Below, piece after piece: positions 42,877-55,971 of a stretch of DNA of 64,000 bases. How positions within the stretch are numbered: the stretch's first letter is position 1; each line of letters starts with the position of its first letter. The DNA comes from Costus lasius. Its lineage: Eukaryota > Streptophyta > Magnoliopsida > Zingiberales > Costaceae. The notes under the pieces were generated by a model. The model worked only from the letters and a program-made list of their open reading frames with translations, was not told the origin of the DNA and did no database searches. The position numbers were made by a program, and so were the translations under genes. The stretch spans positions 1,240,001-1,304,000 of the forward strand of contig JANVAS020000203.1 in the NCBI GenBank assembly GCA_027563935.2. Direction: 5' to 3'.

Positions 42877-45800
42877 CTAATGGTTGAGAAATCTCAAACC
42901 CATATTATTACAGTGCTTCTCATGCTTCTGCTGCGCCAGAGGCTTAGTAAGCGGGTCTGCCAGATTGTCATCTGTATGAACCTTGCAGACTTTGATCTCG
43001 CCACGATCAATGATCTCCCTGATCAAATGAAACCGTCTCTGTATGTGCTTGGACTTCTGGTGCGACCGTGGTTCCTTTGCTTGTGCGATTGCTCCAGTGT
43101 TATCACAGAAGATAACCAAAGGATCTGCACTCGAAGGAACAACACCAAGTTCTCTCACGAACTTACGAATCCAAACTGCCTCCTTGGATGCTTCCGAGGC
43201 TGCAACATACTCGGCTTCTGTTGTGGAATCAGCAACAGTTGACTGTTTGAAACTCTTCCACACCACCGCTCCTCCATTCAAGCTAAAAACATAGCCTGAT
43301 TGCGATCAGAAATCATCCTGGTCAGACTGGAATGAAGCATCAGTATATCCTTCAATACTGAGTTCTTCCTGACCACCATATATCAAGAACATATCTTTGG
43401 TCCTCCGCAGATATTTTATAATGTTCTTGACTGCAATCCAGTGCGCCATACCTGGATTACTTTGGAACCGACTGGTCACGCTTAACCCGTAAGCGACGTC
43501 TGGGCGAGTACACAACATCGCATACATAATGGACCCAATAGCCGAAGCATAAGGCGTTTTGTCCATTTCATCTTTCTCAGTCTGTGTTTGTGGACACTGA
43601 CTCTTCGAAAGATTCAGACCATGTCTGACTGGAAGATATCCTCTTTTAGAATTCTCTAAATGAAATCTCTCCAGGACTTTATCGATGAAAGTACTCTGGC
43701 ACAACCCGAGAAGCCTCTTAGATCTATCCCTGTAGATCTTCACACCTAATACATAGGCTGCTTCTCCTAGATCTTTCATCTGAAAACATTTCCTTAACCA
43801 TGCCTTAACCGCATGCATTTCAGGAATATCGTTTCCAATGATCAAGATATCATCGACGTAGAGGATTAAGAAAGTAATCACGCTCCCACTAAACCTCTTA
43901 TATACACACGGGTCATCCTCGTTCTTGATGAAACCAAATTCACTGACTGATTCATCAAAACGAATATTCCAGCTTCTTGATGCTTGTTTAAGTCCATAAA
44001 TAGACTTCTTTAATTTGCATATTTTATGACGATCTGATGGATTAGTGAAACTTTCAGGTTGTGTCATATACACATCCTCATCCAGTTTTCCATTAAGGAA
44101 AGCGGTCTTCACATCCATCTGCCAGATCTCATAATCATAATATGCAGCTATCGCGAAAAGAATCCGAATAGACTTGAACATAGCTACAGGTGAGAAAGTT
44201 TCATCATAATCTATCCCGTAGATTTGTTTGAAACCTTTCGCAACTAGCCTGCCTTTATAGGTAACCACGTTACCATCCATGTCAATCTTCTTCTTGAAGA
44301 TCCATTTACAGCCTATAGGGATAACTCCCAGAGGCGGATCAACCAAATCCCAAACTTGGTTATCTGACATGGAGTCCATCTCGGCGCGCATAGCTTCAAG
44401 CCATCTCGCTGAATCCGGTCCACTGACCGCATCCGCATAAGTTAGGGGTTCATCATTATCAATGATGTAGACTTCGTCATAGCGCTCAGGCTGTCGACGG
44501 ATCCTTCCCGATCTTCGCGGTTCCCGTGATATCTGAGCCTCAGGTTGTTCAATAACCTGTTCTACCGGCTCAGGCTCATCCAACTGTGCTTGAGCACTTT
44601 GTCCTTCCTCTGGATTCTCATCCAGTTTTATTTCTCTCCCACTGGCCTCTTGCAGAAGAAACTCCTTCTCAAGAAATATGGCCGTCCGAGCAACAAATAC
44701 CTTGTTCTCTTTGGGATCGTAGAAATAATAACCCTTAGTTTCCTTAGGGTATCCGACAAAAATACATTTCTCAGATCTGCTCTCTAGTTTCCCAGAGGCG
44801 AGCTTTTTGACATAAGTCTCGCATCCCCAGATCCTGATAAATGTCAAGCTCGGCTGTTTCCCATACCATAACTCATATGGCGTCGTAGAAACTGCCTTGG
44901 ATGGCACTCGGTTTAGTACCTTTGCAGCTGTTTCCAGTGCAAAACCCCAAAAGGAGTAAGGTAGAGTAGCCTGACACATCATAGAACGAACCATATCAAG
45001 TAACGTTCTATTTCTCCTCTCAGACACACCATTCCATTGCGGTGTTCCTGGCGGAGTGAGCTGTGAGATAATCCCACACTCCTTCAGATAGTCAGTAAAC
45101 TCTCGACTTAGGTATTCTCCACCTCGATCAGAACGAAGTGCCTTGATATTTCGGCCTAGCTGATTTTGTACTTCATTTTTGAACTCTTTGAACTTGTCAA
45201 AAGATTCACTTTTATGTCTCATAAGATAGACATACCCATATCTACTGAAATCATCAGTAAAGGTTATGAAGTACTGATAGCCACCTCTGGCATGTTTACT
45301 AAATGGCCCACACACATCACTGTGTATAAGGTCAAGTAAACCTGAAGCCCTTTGACCTTTGTTAGAAAAAGGTGACTTCGTCATTTTACCCATTAAACAA
45401 GCTTTGCATGTATCAATCTCCTCATAGGAGAATGATCCCAGCAGTCCATGATCATGCAACCGCTTAATGCGCTTCTTGTTAATATGGCCTAAACGACTAT
45501 GCCATAGCAAGGTGCTGTCATCAGCATACTTGTCTTTCTTAATATCAATATTTTGTATAGAACATTCCATGTCTAACATGAATAACCCATTGTTAATTGA
45601 ACCAGTTGCATAAACAATATTATCATAAGAAAGAACACACTTTGAAATATTGCATTCAAAGGAAAATCCCTTCCTGACAAGAGCAGGAATGGAGATAATA
45701 TTTTTAGTAATACTGGGAACAAAGTAACAATTGTTTAGTTCTAATACAAGTCCAGATGGAAAAGAGATGAAATAATCTCCTACAGCAACAGCAGCAACCC

Positions 45801-46761
45801 GTGCCCCGTTTCCAACGCGTAGGTCCACCTCATGCTGTCCCACCTGTCTTCTTCTCTTGAGTTCCTGTACATTTGAACAAATGTGAACTCCACATGCAGT
45901 GTCCAACACCCATGATATAGAAGAAGAAGATATCATGACTTCCGTCACATAAATACCTGAGCCAGAAGCGATGCTTCCCCTCTTGTCTCCTTGGAGCGCT
46001 TTACAGTCCTTTTTCCAGTGACCCAGCTGGCCACAGTGGAAACATCTGTATTCCTTTGACCGCTTAAATTTTTGCTTCAGAGCCTTGCTGTAACTCTTGT
46101 CAGGGGCCTTGCCCTTCTTCCCCTTCTTCTTGTTCCTAGAAGGAACCATTAAGACAGAGGTCGAAGGCTTTCCCTTTAGAGTCTCCTCAGTGGTCAAGAG
46201 CATATTCAGCAGCTCTGCCGGAGTACAGTCGATTTTGTTCATATTAAAGTTAATAATGAACGCATCGAAAGAGGGCGGGAGAGACTGCAGAATAATGTCT
46301 ATAGCAAGCTCCTGATTGATGGTATGCCCCAGTTTCTCTAGAGCCTCCTTGTGCCCAATCAGCTTGAGCACGTGAGCTCCCACTGGGCTCCCTTCAGCCA
46401 GTTTGCTCTGGAAGAACAGCTTTGTCAGATTATAGCGTTCTGTCCTCGCCTGTGCAGCATACAGCATCTTGAGGTTCGCTATAATCTCTATAGCTGACAT
46501 ATCCTCATGCTGACGCTGCAGCGGTGGCGTCATAGACGCTAGCATCAGGCAAGCGACATCAATGCTATCATTGACGTGCTTTTCATAAGCTTCCCGAACC
46601 GCCCTTGCGGCGTTCGGAGCGGGCTGAGGCGGTATAGCCGTCTCGAGGACATACAGTTTCCTCTCTGCCTTAAGAACAATCTTAAGGTGTCCATACCAGT
46701 CTGAGAAGTTCGGCCCAGCAAACTTCTCCCTTTCCAGTAGGGATCGCACATTGAAGCTCAT
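42877..46761 (-). pseudogene. C2 gag-pol polyprotein with a single stop
   Basis: One frame of 1,295 codons. Gag: start LLEREKFAGPNFSDWY, core, zinc knuckle CFHCGQLGHWKKDC (residues about 238-251). Protease VLDTACG (about 285). Integrase: HSRLGH ... CKAC zinc region (about 420-455), acidic residues in HSDVCGPF (about 478), LRSDRGGEY and SERRNRT (about 582). RT with FSPVAMFKSIR and YVDDILIIGND (about 967). RNase H with CDNTGAIAQA, TEAEYV and the LADPLTK end. The only break is TGA at 43306-43308, codon 1152, in RNase H, where CGA to TGA is the simple explanation (QDDF then stop, then SQSGYVF). No other damage seen. The product would make a virus-like particle and copy the element. Confidence 0.93.
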
Positions 46762-48657
46762 GGTGTTCGTTGCTGCAGGTATCTACAACAATGCAAGAAC
46801 AGCAAGGTCAGTATCAATGTTAAGAATCAATCAGGACTTAAGAATGATTCTTTTTCTCACTATTTTATCTGGCTGAAAAATCCAGCAAAACAGCCCGAAA
46901 GAGTAGAACTCTTTTAGTGAGATGGGATCCAGATTTCATACTTGGTCTCCGCGTCCCGCTTAGGCGAGATAAGATGCACAGAGAGTACAAGCACTAATCT
47001 CTGGTAGGCTGTCCCAGCCAATCGCCAACCCGTGCGATTCCCCTTCATCTGGGCAATCCAGCAGACTGTGCCAACTGAGTTGGTACAACACAGTCTCTGA
47101 CCCCACAGATGGCTGCCTCCATGTGCTACCATATGCGCCACATATGTAGCCTACATGGTCAAGCTGACCCGACCTACTTCCTGGACCACCACGTGCTATG
47201 CTGAGCAACGAGAAGCGATAAATCCCTTCTCTGTAACACGCAGGTGTAATCCCGCACCGTCTGAAGATAGATGGACGTGCCCACTGAGTGGGTACAACAC
47301 GGCTCCAACGATAGTCAGAACAGTGAGGTTTCGCGTCAGAAGGCTTACGAGCTTGATATTTTAGCGTTGGATTTTAACGGTCTTTATCTTCTTCACTATC
47401 ATGCAATTCCTATGGTGCAGAAGATAAATTAATCATGCTGTTCTACTTATATAAGCAATAAAAGAAAGCATGGATCTTATGTGGTAAAAGCCCATAGCCT
47501 AAGTAAGACCTTAATTAACTTAAGTCTTCACTTGCTTTTCTTCATGGGACTTTTGCTGCTCATCTGGCCCAAACCAGGGCCCAAGCGCCATCTGCAGCTC
47601 AGGTGCACCTACCAGGGAAAATGCGCCTGGTCCTAGAGTCGAACCCTGGACCTCCCACCTGGTCTAGCCACTGCTGCATGCGCCTCTGCCAAGTGTGCTC
47701 TGTGCTCTTGTCTGATTAACTTACAAATTAATCTATCTAGACACGCAGGTCAATAACATTTTATAAATTAAATAACATGTGATGCGCAGATCACAATAAC
47801 TATTAATTTACATTTAAGTTCCAGGCACGCAGGCCCCAGCACAGCACACAATTAAACGGGCAGCCCACATAAGATGAAATAAACAAGCAAATGGCATCAA
47901 ATATCATGTGATCCAATCAGGAAAATAAAATTTTTGAAAAACCCCATTGGCATCAATTTTAATTTCCTTATTTGCCCTGCTGCCTTACAACGGTCCATTA
48001 ATAGGGATCCACTCATCAATCTAGTCAGATCCATTGCCCTTGCATGCACCAAGTCCTAACTGACTTGAGTCGACCAAATGGTCAACCATGCATGCGCCAG
48101 GGCTGAACGACCACAATGAGGTCTGGCAGGCGGGTGTGACCCCGGGCCTAACTCATGTGCGTTCATAGGGTGTCTCAACCAGACATCGCTACACGCCGTC
48201 TGCAGTCGACCTATAGCCACCTCAGGCTTGCGCCAAGGTGCTATCTGGTCGACCCATCTAGGCTGTCAGATAGTCTGATCAGACTGTTTGGATCTACTAG
48301 AAGATGACTTCAACCCTAATAACCCGTCTAAGGGTTTAAAGCAGGCGCTAGTTAGATCTAATGTGAGTCGCGCAAGAGTTTTGTTTTTCAGAAAAACCAA
48401 AGCATGCGCCAACTAAAGGAAACAAATACTAAGTTTCGACATGCACAAAGTATCATGTAAACTTTCGCATAAACTATAGATCTAACCCATAAGCGCAACC
48501 AAAGAAGCATCATTCATGCGCCACAAATAACTAAACATGCGACAAGACAAGCATGTAAAATTTTCGCATGAAGATAACCCTAAAAGTATTCAGCTTGCGC
48601 AAACATGGATCACAATACATAACTTAAAGCAATCATATGAATCATGCATCAAACATG
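46762..48657 (-). other. C2 leader
   Basis: A 1.9-kb noncoding leader between PBS and gag, long for a copia element. Near gag it holds the motif shared with C1 (46915-46985). At 47530-47700 it holds a possible SINE. Small ORFs here show no domain. CpG-poor, with many GCGCA words. Confidence 0.6.
47530..47700 (-). mobile_element. Possible tRNA-derived SINE in the C2 leader
   Basis: On minus, an A-box-like GCAGCAGTGGCTAG is followed about 25 bases later by a B-box-like GGGTTCGACTCT, then a body of about 110 bases. Ends and TSD are not evident. It may simply be tRNA-like sequence carried in the leader. Confidence 0.3.
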
Positions 48658-48669
48658 GCTCTGATACCA
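48658..48669 (-). other. C2 primer-binding site
   Basis: Perfect TGGTATCAGAGC on minus, two bases from the 5' LTR end. Confidence 0.93.
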
Positions 48670-48671
48670 AT

Positions 48672-50350
48672 TGAAAGTCCCCTAAATCTAAGGGGGGCGA
48701 AACCCTAAAGTGGCACAAACATAATGTGGGCAACGGATGCTAGGGTTTCATAGATCTATTGCATGCTATATGATCAACATAAAAACATTCTATAGAAAGA
48801 ATGAGATTCATACCGATGCCATTTCTAGATGGCGACTTGGAAGCAGAAAGCGATGTGGCTTTCCTCCAGAGGTGACGCACATAAGATGAGTCTTGGCTCC
48901 TCCTTGTCGCCCCTTGTGCTAGCAAGGATCGTCCAAGTATCCTGATCGAATGAAAGGGATGAGATCTTCTTGGCGATTTCTTTCTTCTCCTTGGCGTTCA
49001 CCTTCTTCACCACACGAGAGAGAACTTGTGTCGACGAGTGGGAAGGCGAGGCGAGAAAAGGCGTCAAGAGGAGAAACGTGAGGCGTGGTCACGTTTAGAG
49101 AAGTGCTATCTAAAAATAGCATGCCACTTCTCAATATGCGATCATGGGTTTACCCCAATCGCAAACCTCTTTTCTAATGAACCATGCGCTCACTTAATGA
49201 GCTGGTTCAATTCGGTTCGGTTCAAAAAACCAATCAAGCCAAGCGATCCAGTCTAGATCATGATTAAACCCTAAGGCTCCAGATCTAACCGTTGATCTCT
49301 TGATGCTTCTGATCTCACCGATCTAGCATCCATTCTCTCGATCGAAGCTTACTGATCTCAAGCCCTAATCAATCAAACATGATCAGACTAGATCTCACTT
49401 ACAATCAGAGATTAAATCCCTTTAAACTGAACCTAAATAATTCAGTCCACACGATCTGACTTAAGTAAGCCATATCATCAAATTGTGCGACCCTGAGGGT
49501 TTTCTTTAAATGTCGGTAACGATAACTTACGTTATCACGATCAGTGAGGGGTATCTAGCAACACATCACTGTCTCCCGATATAAAGAAAAGAGTCTTCCA
49601 AGACTACACCCAAAACACAGCACAAGTGTGAATCCAACTCACAAGGCATACATGCTTCCTCTGCCACTGGATGTTCTTTATTGGACAAGCCTGTCAAGCT
49701 CGTAACTCCAATATGATGAGCATGATTAGATCAGATGAACACAGTCATCTGGGTATGGCCATACACTTTCTCAATCATCTCATCCAGGGGGCCCCTTTAG
49801 AACATCACACTCCAATTAAGGAGACGGCATTCCTATATCTATCACTAGTGCCCTAACATGACTCAAGCTCACCATCCAAGATAGTCTATAATCATTATGT
49901 TTCAAATGATATTGAACTACCTCAAAACAATGACAATCATCATTTAGAAACGCAAGTGATCTCAAGTCAAAGGAAAAGTGCCACTTGTCTACAATCAAGG
50001 ATTATTCACATTGTGACAAGCAATTGAATATCCTAGTAGGGTCTGTCCAATACATCCAATGTACCCATGAGTCTACATCTTATTCCATGCTCGAAGCATC
50101 ATATAAGATTAGAACACATATTAGTCTCAATCATATCAAGGCTGTCTCATGTTCACCAAGATATCTCGACTAAGGACTTTACTGCATGTCAGCCCAGCTG
50201 AACAGCATTTGAGACATTATTCAGAAGTACACTTATTGCAGCAGATAATGTAACAAACTGAATAACAACCATGCCTTTATAAACATAAGAGTTTATTACA
50301 TGATACAATCCCAAGGCCTCAAACATTAGCCTTAAGGGCATACCCCAACA
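48672..50350 (-). repeat. C2 5' LTR
   Basis: 1,679 bp, nearly identical to 41179-42856. Examples of differences: GGGCAACGG/GGGCAGCGG near 48730, an extra G at about 49790, CTGGGTATGG/CTAGGTATGG near 49750. Confidence 0.95.
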
Positions 50351-50777
50351 CCGGTGGGTCAGGTTCGCCTGTTTTTCAGAAGTTACTTGTTCATTTCCAC
50401 TATGTTTCCGCTTCTTCCTACACCCCTTGGCTACGAGCATCTGTACATCGGAGGCGTGGATTTTTCCTTGTTCGTTGGTTTGTTTCCAGGTTTATAGGCG
50501 TGCGAGTTGAACCCTGCGATACCGTTGCCCTAATCATGCTGAGCTTAAAATTTGCTATGAGGTTAGTGAGTTTAATTCCTATAGTTGAGTGCCATTGTAT
50601 TTTCTTGCATTTGTGATACCCCGAAATGAGTTCATCGCTGATTTCATTGTGTTTCCATGCTATGTTTCCGAGCATTTTCACTTCCCTCGTCTAAAGACCC
50701 TCTCTCATTTTTTCATCCATTGTGTAACACCATAGAGTATGGCACTAAGGACCCTCCCACCTATGATAGCATCATCA
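50351..50777 (+). repeat. G4 5' LTR, second part
   Basis: Resumes CCGGTGGGTCAGGTTCGCCTG after C2 and ends GCATCATCA at 50777, by analogy with the G2 LTR end and the PBS spacing. The R/U5 blocks match G1-G3. Confidence 0.82.
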
Positions 50778-50781
50778 TTTC

Positions 50782-50960
50782 TAGTATCAGAGTAGTTGCG
50801 CGTTCGATACTCATCGTTCGCACGGTCCAACTCCGTTGCATAGCATATTTTCGCATGATTTCTGCTTTTTCAGCATTCTGCACTTAGTTCATTTCAGCCT
50901 TCTTTGTCCATGGTGACTACAAGGTCACATGTCATGTCATCCCAATTCCCCGACACCATC
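50782..50960 (+). other. G4 primer site, leader and gag start
   Basis: TAGTATCAGAG (50782-50792) is a Met-tRNA-type PBS with one mismatch. The leader matches G2 (GCGCGTTCGATAC, then TGACTACAAGGTCACA). Gag starts at ATG 50934 and codes nine residues (MSSQFPDTI) before A1 begins at 50961. The rest of G4 is not in the window. Confidence 0.75.
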
Positions 50961-52963
50961 TGATGACACCAAAATATATAGTATATTTTGTATCATTCTA
51001 GATATTTTTTCATGCTAAATTGAGGATCTTTTACTTGTTTTCATGCTAAATTGAGGATCTTTTACTTGTTTTCATGCTAAATTCATCGAATATTGCAAAG
51101 TCTACTTCTATTTTGGTTTTTCATGATTTTCAGGTAAAAAGGCATTATTTCAAGAAGTTTTCAGCAAAATCAAACACATAGAAGAGTTACCATCATCAAG
51201 AGAAAATCACCCAAGAAATTTCATGAAAAACAGAGCAAGTCTGCAAATTACGGCAGTGCCATAACCTATTTTATGGTACCGTATTTTCATACGCTACTAT
51301 AAAATCCGAGCCACTATCGTATTTTGAGGAGTTTCCGAACATAAGGTTTTTTGGATTTTACGGCAGTACCGTAAACCAGATTACGGTACCATATTTCAGA
51401 GCGATTCAGAACAGAAACTTTTCTTGATTTTACGGCACCACTATAAAGGATTACACAGGCCGTATTTTCCAGTCACTTTCGAACAGAGAGTTCAGCCAAT
51501 ATTACGGCCGTACCGTAAACCGGATTACGGCGCCGTATTTCCCAGACGACATCAGAACAGAAAACTCGACCGATTTTGCGGCAGTGCCATAAACTATTAC
51601 ACTGTCGTATTTCTGTTGTTAAACGCGATTTCCAGGTCAATTCTGAAGTCCGATTCTTGTGGAGACGATTGCAAGAGAACTAGAGTATTATATTCGAAGC
51701 CGTAAGAAGCAATCGGGGAGCCTTTACGGGAAAAATTACACACACACACCGAAAGCCCCAATTTTCATCGACTGTCAAGGGAGAAATCACGATTCACACC
51801 GCCGCCTAGGGTTCCGCCGTCGTGACCAATCCAGACCACCTCCAGCCGCGATTTTCATATTGAAGCTTCGTCTGGAGGAGGAGACAACGTGCTAGAAGTT
51901 TCAGAAGAGAAGGAGATCAATCGAAGGAGAATTCAAGGAAAGAAGAAGGACAGCCACTGTTCACCGAGAGCTTTTGAAATTACGGCTGTGAAATACTTCA
52001 CAGCCGTCCTGTATTTTCCCAAAACTCTTATTTTACTAATTTTTGAACTTCTGAAATTATGGAATATTGTATTTTCTCCACCATGCTAGCTTAAACTATA
52101 ATTGGGACATGGGGGAGTAATTCCCTTTTATTTTCTTAATGACTAGATTATTTTTACTTTTATCATGATTGTTCTACTTTGACAATTTTGCCTATGTGAT
52201 TATTGCTCTAAGATTCGCTTTAGTTTATTTTCGTCATCATGATTCAGAGTTCTCACAATAAGGACCGAAAGGTGACTTGCTTGAGAACTTGGAACCCTAG
52301 AACTATATGATAGGAATTTTCTTAGGATTGTTCTTATTATTTAATTTTAGTGATTTGTATTGCCATGATAACAATTACAAACTTAGGATTGAGTTATTGT
52401 GTCAAACGTGGAGATCTTGCACGAAAGTGTGGATCGGAACGTTGGAGAACCATAGGCAAAACTTATGTTGAGACTCGGATGCACGACGGTGATCATTGAG
52501 TTTCCGCTTGAGACGATCAACTTAGAATTCGGATGCACGAAAGTGATCATCGAGTTCTTCGATTGATGATTTACCTATCATTAGCTTGGGATGAATCTTG
52601 CGTGAAAGCAAGGATTTATTCTTGCATGGTTATCTGCACGAGAGTGAGATAATCCCTTTTTAGGTAAATTATGTCTTTATCAAAATAGAATTTGATTGAT
52701 GATTATCTTTGTACATGTAGTCATGAAAATCTAAGTGAATGAAACCCTAGTCCCAGTTTTCTCTCTCTAATAGTATCTTTCCATGTGTTTGTGATTTTTA
52801 CCTGACTTTCATTCGATTACCTAGACGGTGAAAAATCAATTGATTAGTATTTAACAACATAAGTCTCTATGGGTTCGATATCTTTTATTACTTCGAGTAT
52901 CTGTGCACTTGCTGAGATAACAACAAGTGTGGTAATTGAACAAGTTTTTAGAGCTGTATCAGG
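50961..52963 (+). repeat. A1 5' LTR (3' end uncertain)
   Basis: Contains a 33-bp triplication near the start (about 50985-51085) where the 3' LTR is not triplicated. It also holds a series of TTACGG...CCGTAA palindromes (51245-51610) and GCACGAAAGTG repeats (52410-52640). The end lies between 52925 and 53050; 52963 (GTATCA) is one candidate. The 3' LTR stops short, so it cannot be fixed. Confidence 0.75.
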
Positions 52964-53056
52964 GGGTGACAAGTCCCTGTGCGCCATCACTTAGGCGTTG
53001 ACTGCGACTTTAGAAATAAGTTTAATTTACCTACTTGTTGGGATACAAGAAGTTTT

Positions 53057-53074
53057 TGGCGCCGTTGCTGGGGA
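53057..53074 (+). other. A1 primer-binding site (Asp-tRNA type)
   Basis: TGGCGCCGTTGCTGGGGA, the standard Athila/Tat-type primer site. Confidence 0.85.
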
Positions 53075-53211
53075 CCATAGTCTTGTCAATATTGAAGATA
53101 TTGAGATTATTGCTAGACTAGGATTAATTCCTGTTTTATCTATCTGTTCTTCTCTGTTTACTTGAGTTACTTAATCTATCTGTGTTAAATTATACAGTAA
53201 ATTTAAATCCA

Positions 53212-55971
53212 ATGGCAGGACAGAGACTACTTAGGGACTACGCTGTCCTTGGGCCACGAGAAATATATTCTAGCATTATCAAACTCAGCATTGAAGCCGA
53301 TAATTTTGAGATTAATCCTGCCTTCTTGACCATGATCCAGCAGAATCAATTTGGAGGAGATCCAATTGAAGATCCCTATCAACACTTACATTTTTTTCTT
53401 GAATTTTGTGATACCATTGAGATTCATGGGGTTTCTGATGACGCATTAAAACTAAGATTATTTCCTTTTTTACTCAGGGACCAAGCACGATTTTGGCTAC
53501 ATTCTAGACCTACTGGTGCATTTACTACATGGGAACAACTGTCAAAAGCTTTCCTAGAGAAGTACTTTCCACCGAGCAAAACCATCCAATTGAGAAATCA
53601 AATCATAAACTTTGCACAGAAGGATGGAGAATCATTTAGCAAGGCGTGGGAGCATTTCAATGATTTACTACGGAAGTGCCTACACCATGGCCTTGAAAAC
53701 TGGACTTTAATTCATACATTTTATTATAGCTTACCTTATGATACCCGTCTAATTGTTGATACTTTTGCAGGAGGAGCTATCATGAGTAAGACCGTGGAAG
53801 ATGCTTTTGCACTGTTTGAAGAAATATCCCTGAACCATAACCAATGGAATCCTGAGGAAAGAATGTTACATGATCATCATCATGGTAAGAACAAGAATGA
53901 GGAATTGCAAACTCCAACTGAAGAGGTAAATTCTTTTTGTATAGAATCTTGGCCTGACAAGTTTATGACTGATCAAACTCAATATATGCAAAATAAAAAC
54001 AAAGAAATTAAAAATCTTAAGGGAATGGTTAACCAACTTGCTTCTCAAGTAGAATCTTTAACTACTCACGAGAACTTCATAGAAAATCAGATGCCTAATG
54101 AACATTGCAATTTTGTTGTCACTAGAAGTGGAAAGAAACTAGGAGAACCTAAAGGGAAGGTTGAACTTAAGAACAAAGAGTCCTATTGTGATTATGATGA
54201 GGAATTAGAATTAGAAAAATCCTCTAAGCATGAGCAAACCCTACCTAGTTTAACACCTCGAAAGGGTGATGAACCAAAAGGGGATGTGCCATGTAAAGAA
54301 GATAATTCTAAGTCTAATTTGCTTCCGCCATATAAGTCACTTATACTTTTTCCTCAAAGGGTTGTGCAGGAAAAACTAGATAAACAATTTGGAAAATTTT
54401 TAGACATTTTGCAAAAGCTTTACATTAACATTCCATTTACTGAAGCTTTATTGCAAATGCCTACATATGCTAAATTTTTAAAAGAAATTATATCTAATAA
54501 TTGGAAAATAGAAGACTATGGTACTGTGGCTTTAACTGAGGAATGTAGTGCTATTATTCAAAACGAGTTGCCACCTAAGTTGAAGGATCTAGGTAGTTTC
54601 TCTATTCCTTGTTTTATTGGTAGTATGGCTTTTGACCGAGCCTTATGTGATTTGGGAGCTAGTGTGAGTCTAATACCATTATCTGTTTGCAGGAGGTTGG
54701 ATATGGGAGAGCTTAAACCAACTTCAATATCTTTGCAGCTCGCTGATCGTTCGGTCAAATATCCTGTGGGGATTCTTGAAGATGTGCCTGTTCAAGTAGG
54801 CAAGTATTTCATCCCAGCAGATTTTGTAGTTCTTGAGATGGAGGAAGATGCAAAAATCCCCATCATATTTGGTAGGCCATTTTTAGCCACAGCAGGTGCA
54901 CTCATTGATGTAAAAAATGGTAAGCTTTCACTTAACATTGGGGGTGAAAAGATTGAGTATAACTTACATGAAGCCATGAAAAATCCTTCCAATTCTGAGT
55001 ATTGTTGTAGTATACATGATAGAGATGACATTATTTATGATCTTAATGATTTGTTTGTTGAAAACTCTAATTATGATTTTGTTATTAAGGAAGAAACCAA
55101 TTCTGAAACTAATGAATTTCTGGATTGCAACAATTGTGATGAAAAAGAAAAGACTCAAAAAATTGAACTTAAGGTTTTACCTGATAACCTTCGTTATGAA
55201 TTTCTTGGTCCTCATTCTACTTATCCTGTTATAGTTGATGCACAGCTTGGGAAAAGGGAAATGGAATTGCTCCTCAAGGAATTAAGAATTCATAGAAAGG
55301 CAATTAGGTATTCGATTGATGACTTAAAAGGAATTAGCCCATCTTTTTGTATGCACAGGATCCTGATGGAAGAAGAACACAAACCACATGCAGATTTTCA
55401 AAGAAGACTTAATCCCTCAATGAAAGAAGTTGTAAAGAAAGATGTTCTAAAATTACTTGATGCATGTATTATCTATCCTATCTCTGATAGCAAATGGGTA
55501 AGTCATGTACATTGTGTTCCTAAGAAAGGAGGGGTAACTGTCATGAAAAATAAGGATAATGAATTAATTCCTGTTAGAACTGTTCTTAGTTGGCGCATGT
55601 GCATAGATTATAGAAAACTAAATGCTGCCACTAGGAAAGACCACTTCCCTTTACCCTTCATTGATCAAATGGTTGAAAGATTGGCAAACCACTCTCATTT
55701 TTGTTTTTTAGATGGGTATTCTATTTTTTTTTTTCAAATTCCTATACATCCTGATGATCAAGATAAAACCACTTTCACATGGCCATATGGAACTTTTGCA
55801 TATAGGAGAATGCCTTTTGGTTTATGTAATGCACCTGCTACTTTCCAAAGATGCATGATGGTTATCTTTTCTGATTTTATTGAAGATTTTATGGATGTAT
55901 TCATGGATGATTTCTCAGTATACGGTTCTTCTTTTGATATTTGTTTGGCTAACTTATCTCGGGTTTTGTAG
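53212..55971 (+). pseudogene. A1 gag, protease and first part of RT
   Basis: The first ATG is 53212 (MAGQRLLRDY); the open frame extends 30 bases further up from a GTG. Gag core: DPYQHLHFFLEF, ARFWLHS, FLEKYFPPSKT. Protease with CDLGASVSLIP (about residue 479) and IIFGRPFLATAG. RT with WRMCIDYRKLNAATRKD, LPFIDQM, RRMPFGLCNAPATFQ, catalytic FMDDFSVYG (about 896). Open for 920 codons to TAG 55969-55971, where the fragment at 4618-4867 keeps CAG. No CCHC knuckle in gag. Clear Athila lineage by wording. Confidence 0.9.

Larger units (their letters stand above)
41179..50350 (-). mobile_element. C2: nearly intact Ty1/copia element
   Basis: 9,172 bp. LTRs 41179-42856 (3') and 48672-50350 (5') differ at only about seven sites that I can see. 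TSD CCAGT (41174-41178) / CCGGT (50351-50355), one mismatch. PBS, PPT and full gag-pol order present. Inserted in the G4 LTR, whose sequence resumes exactly after the TSD. One in-frame stop breaks the polyprotein. Confidence 0.95.
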
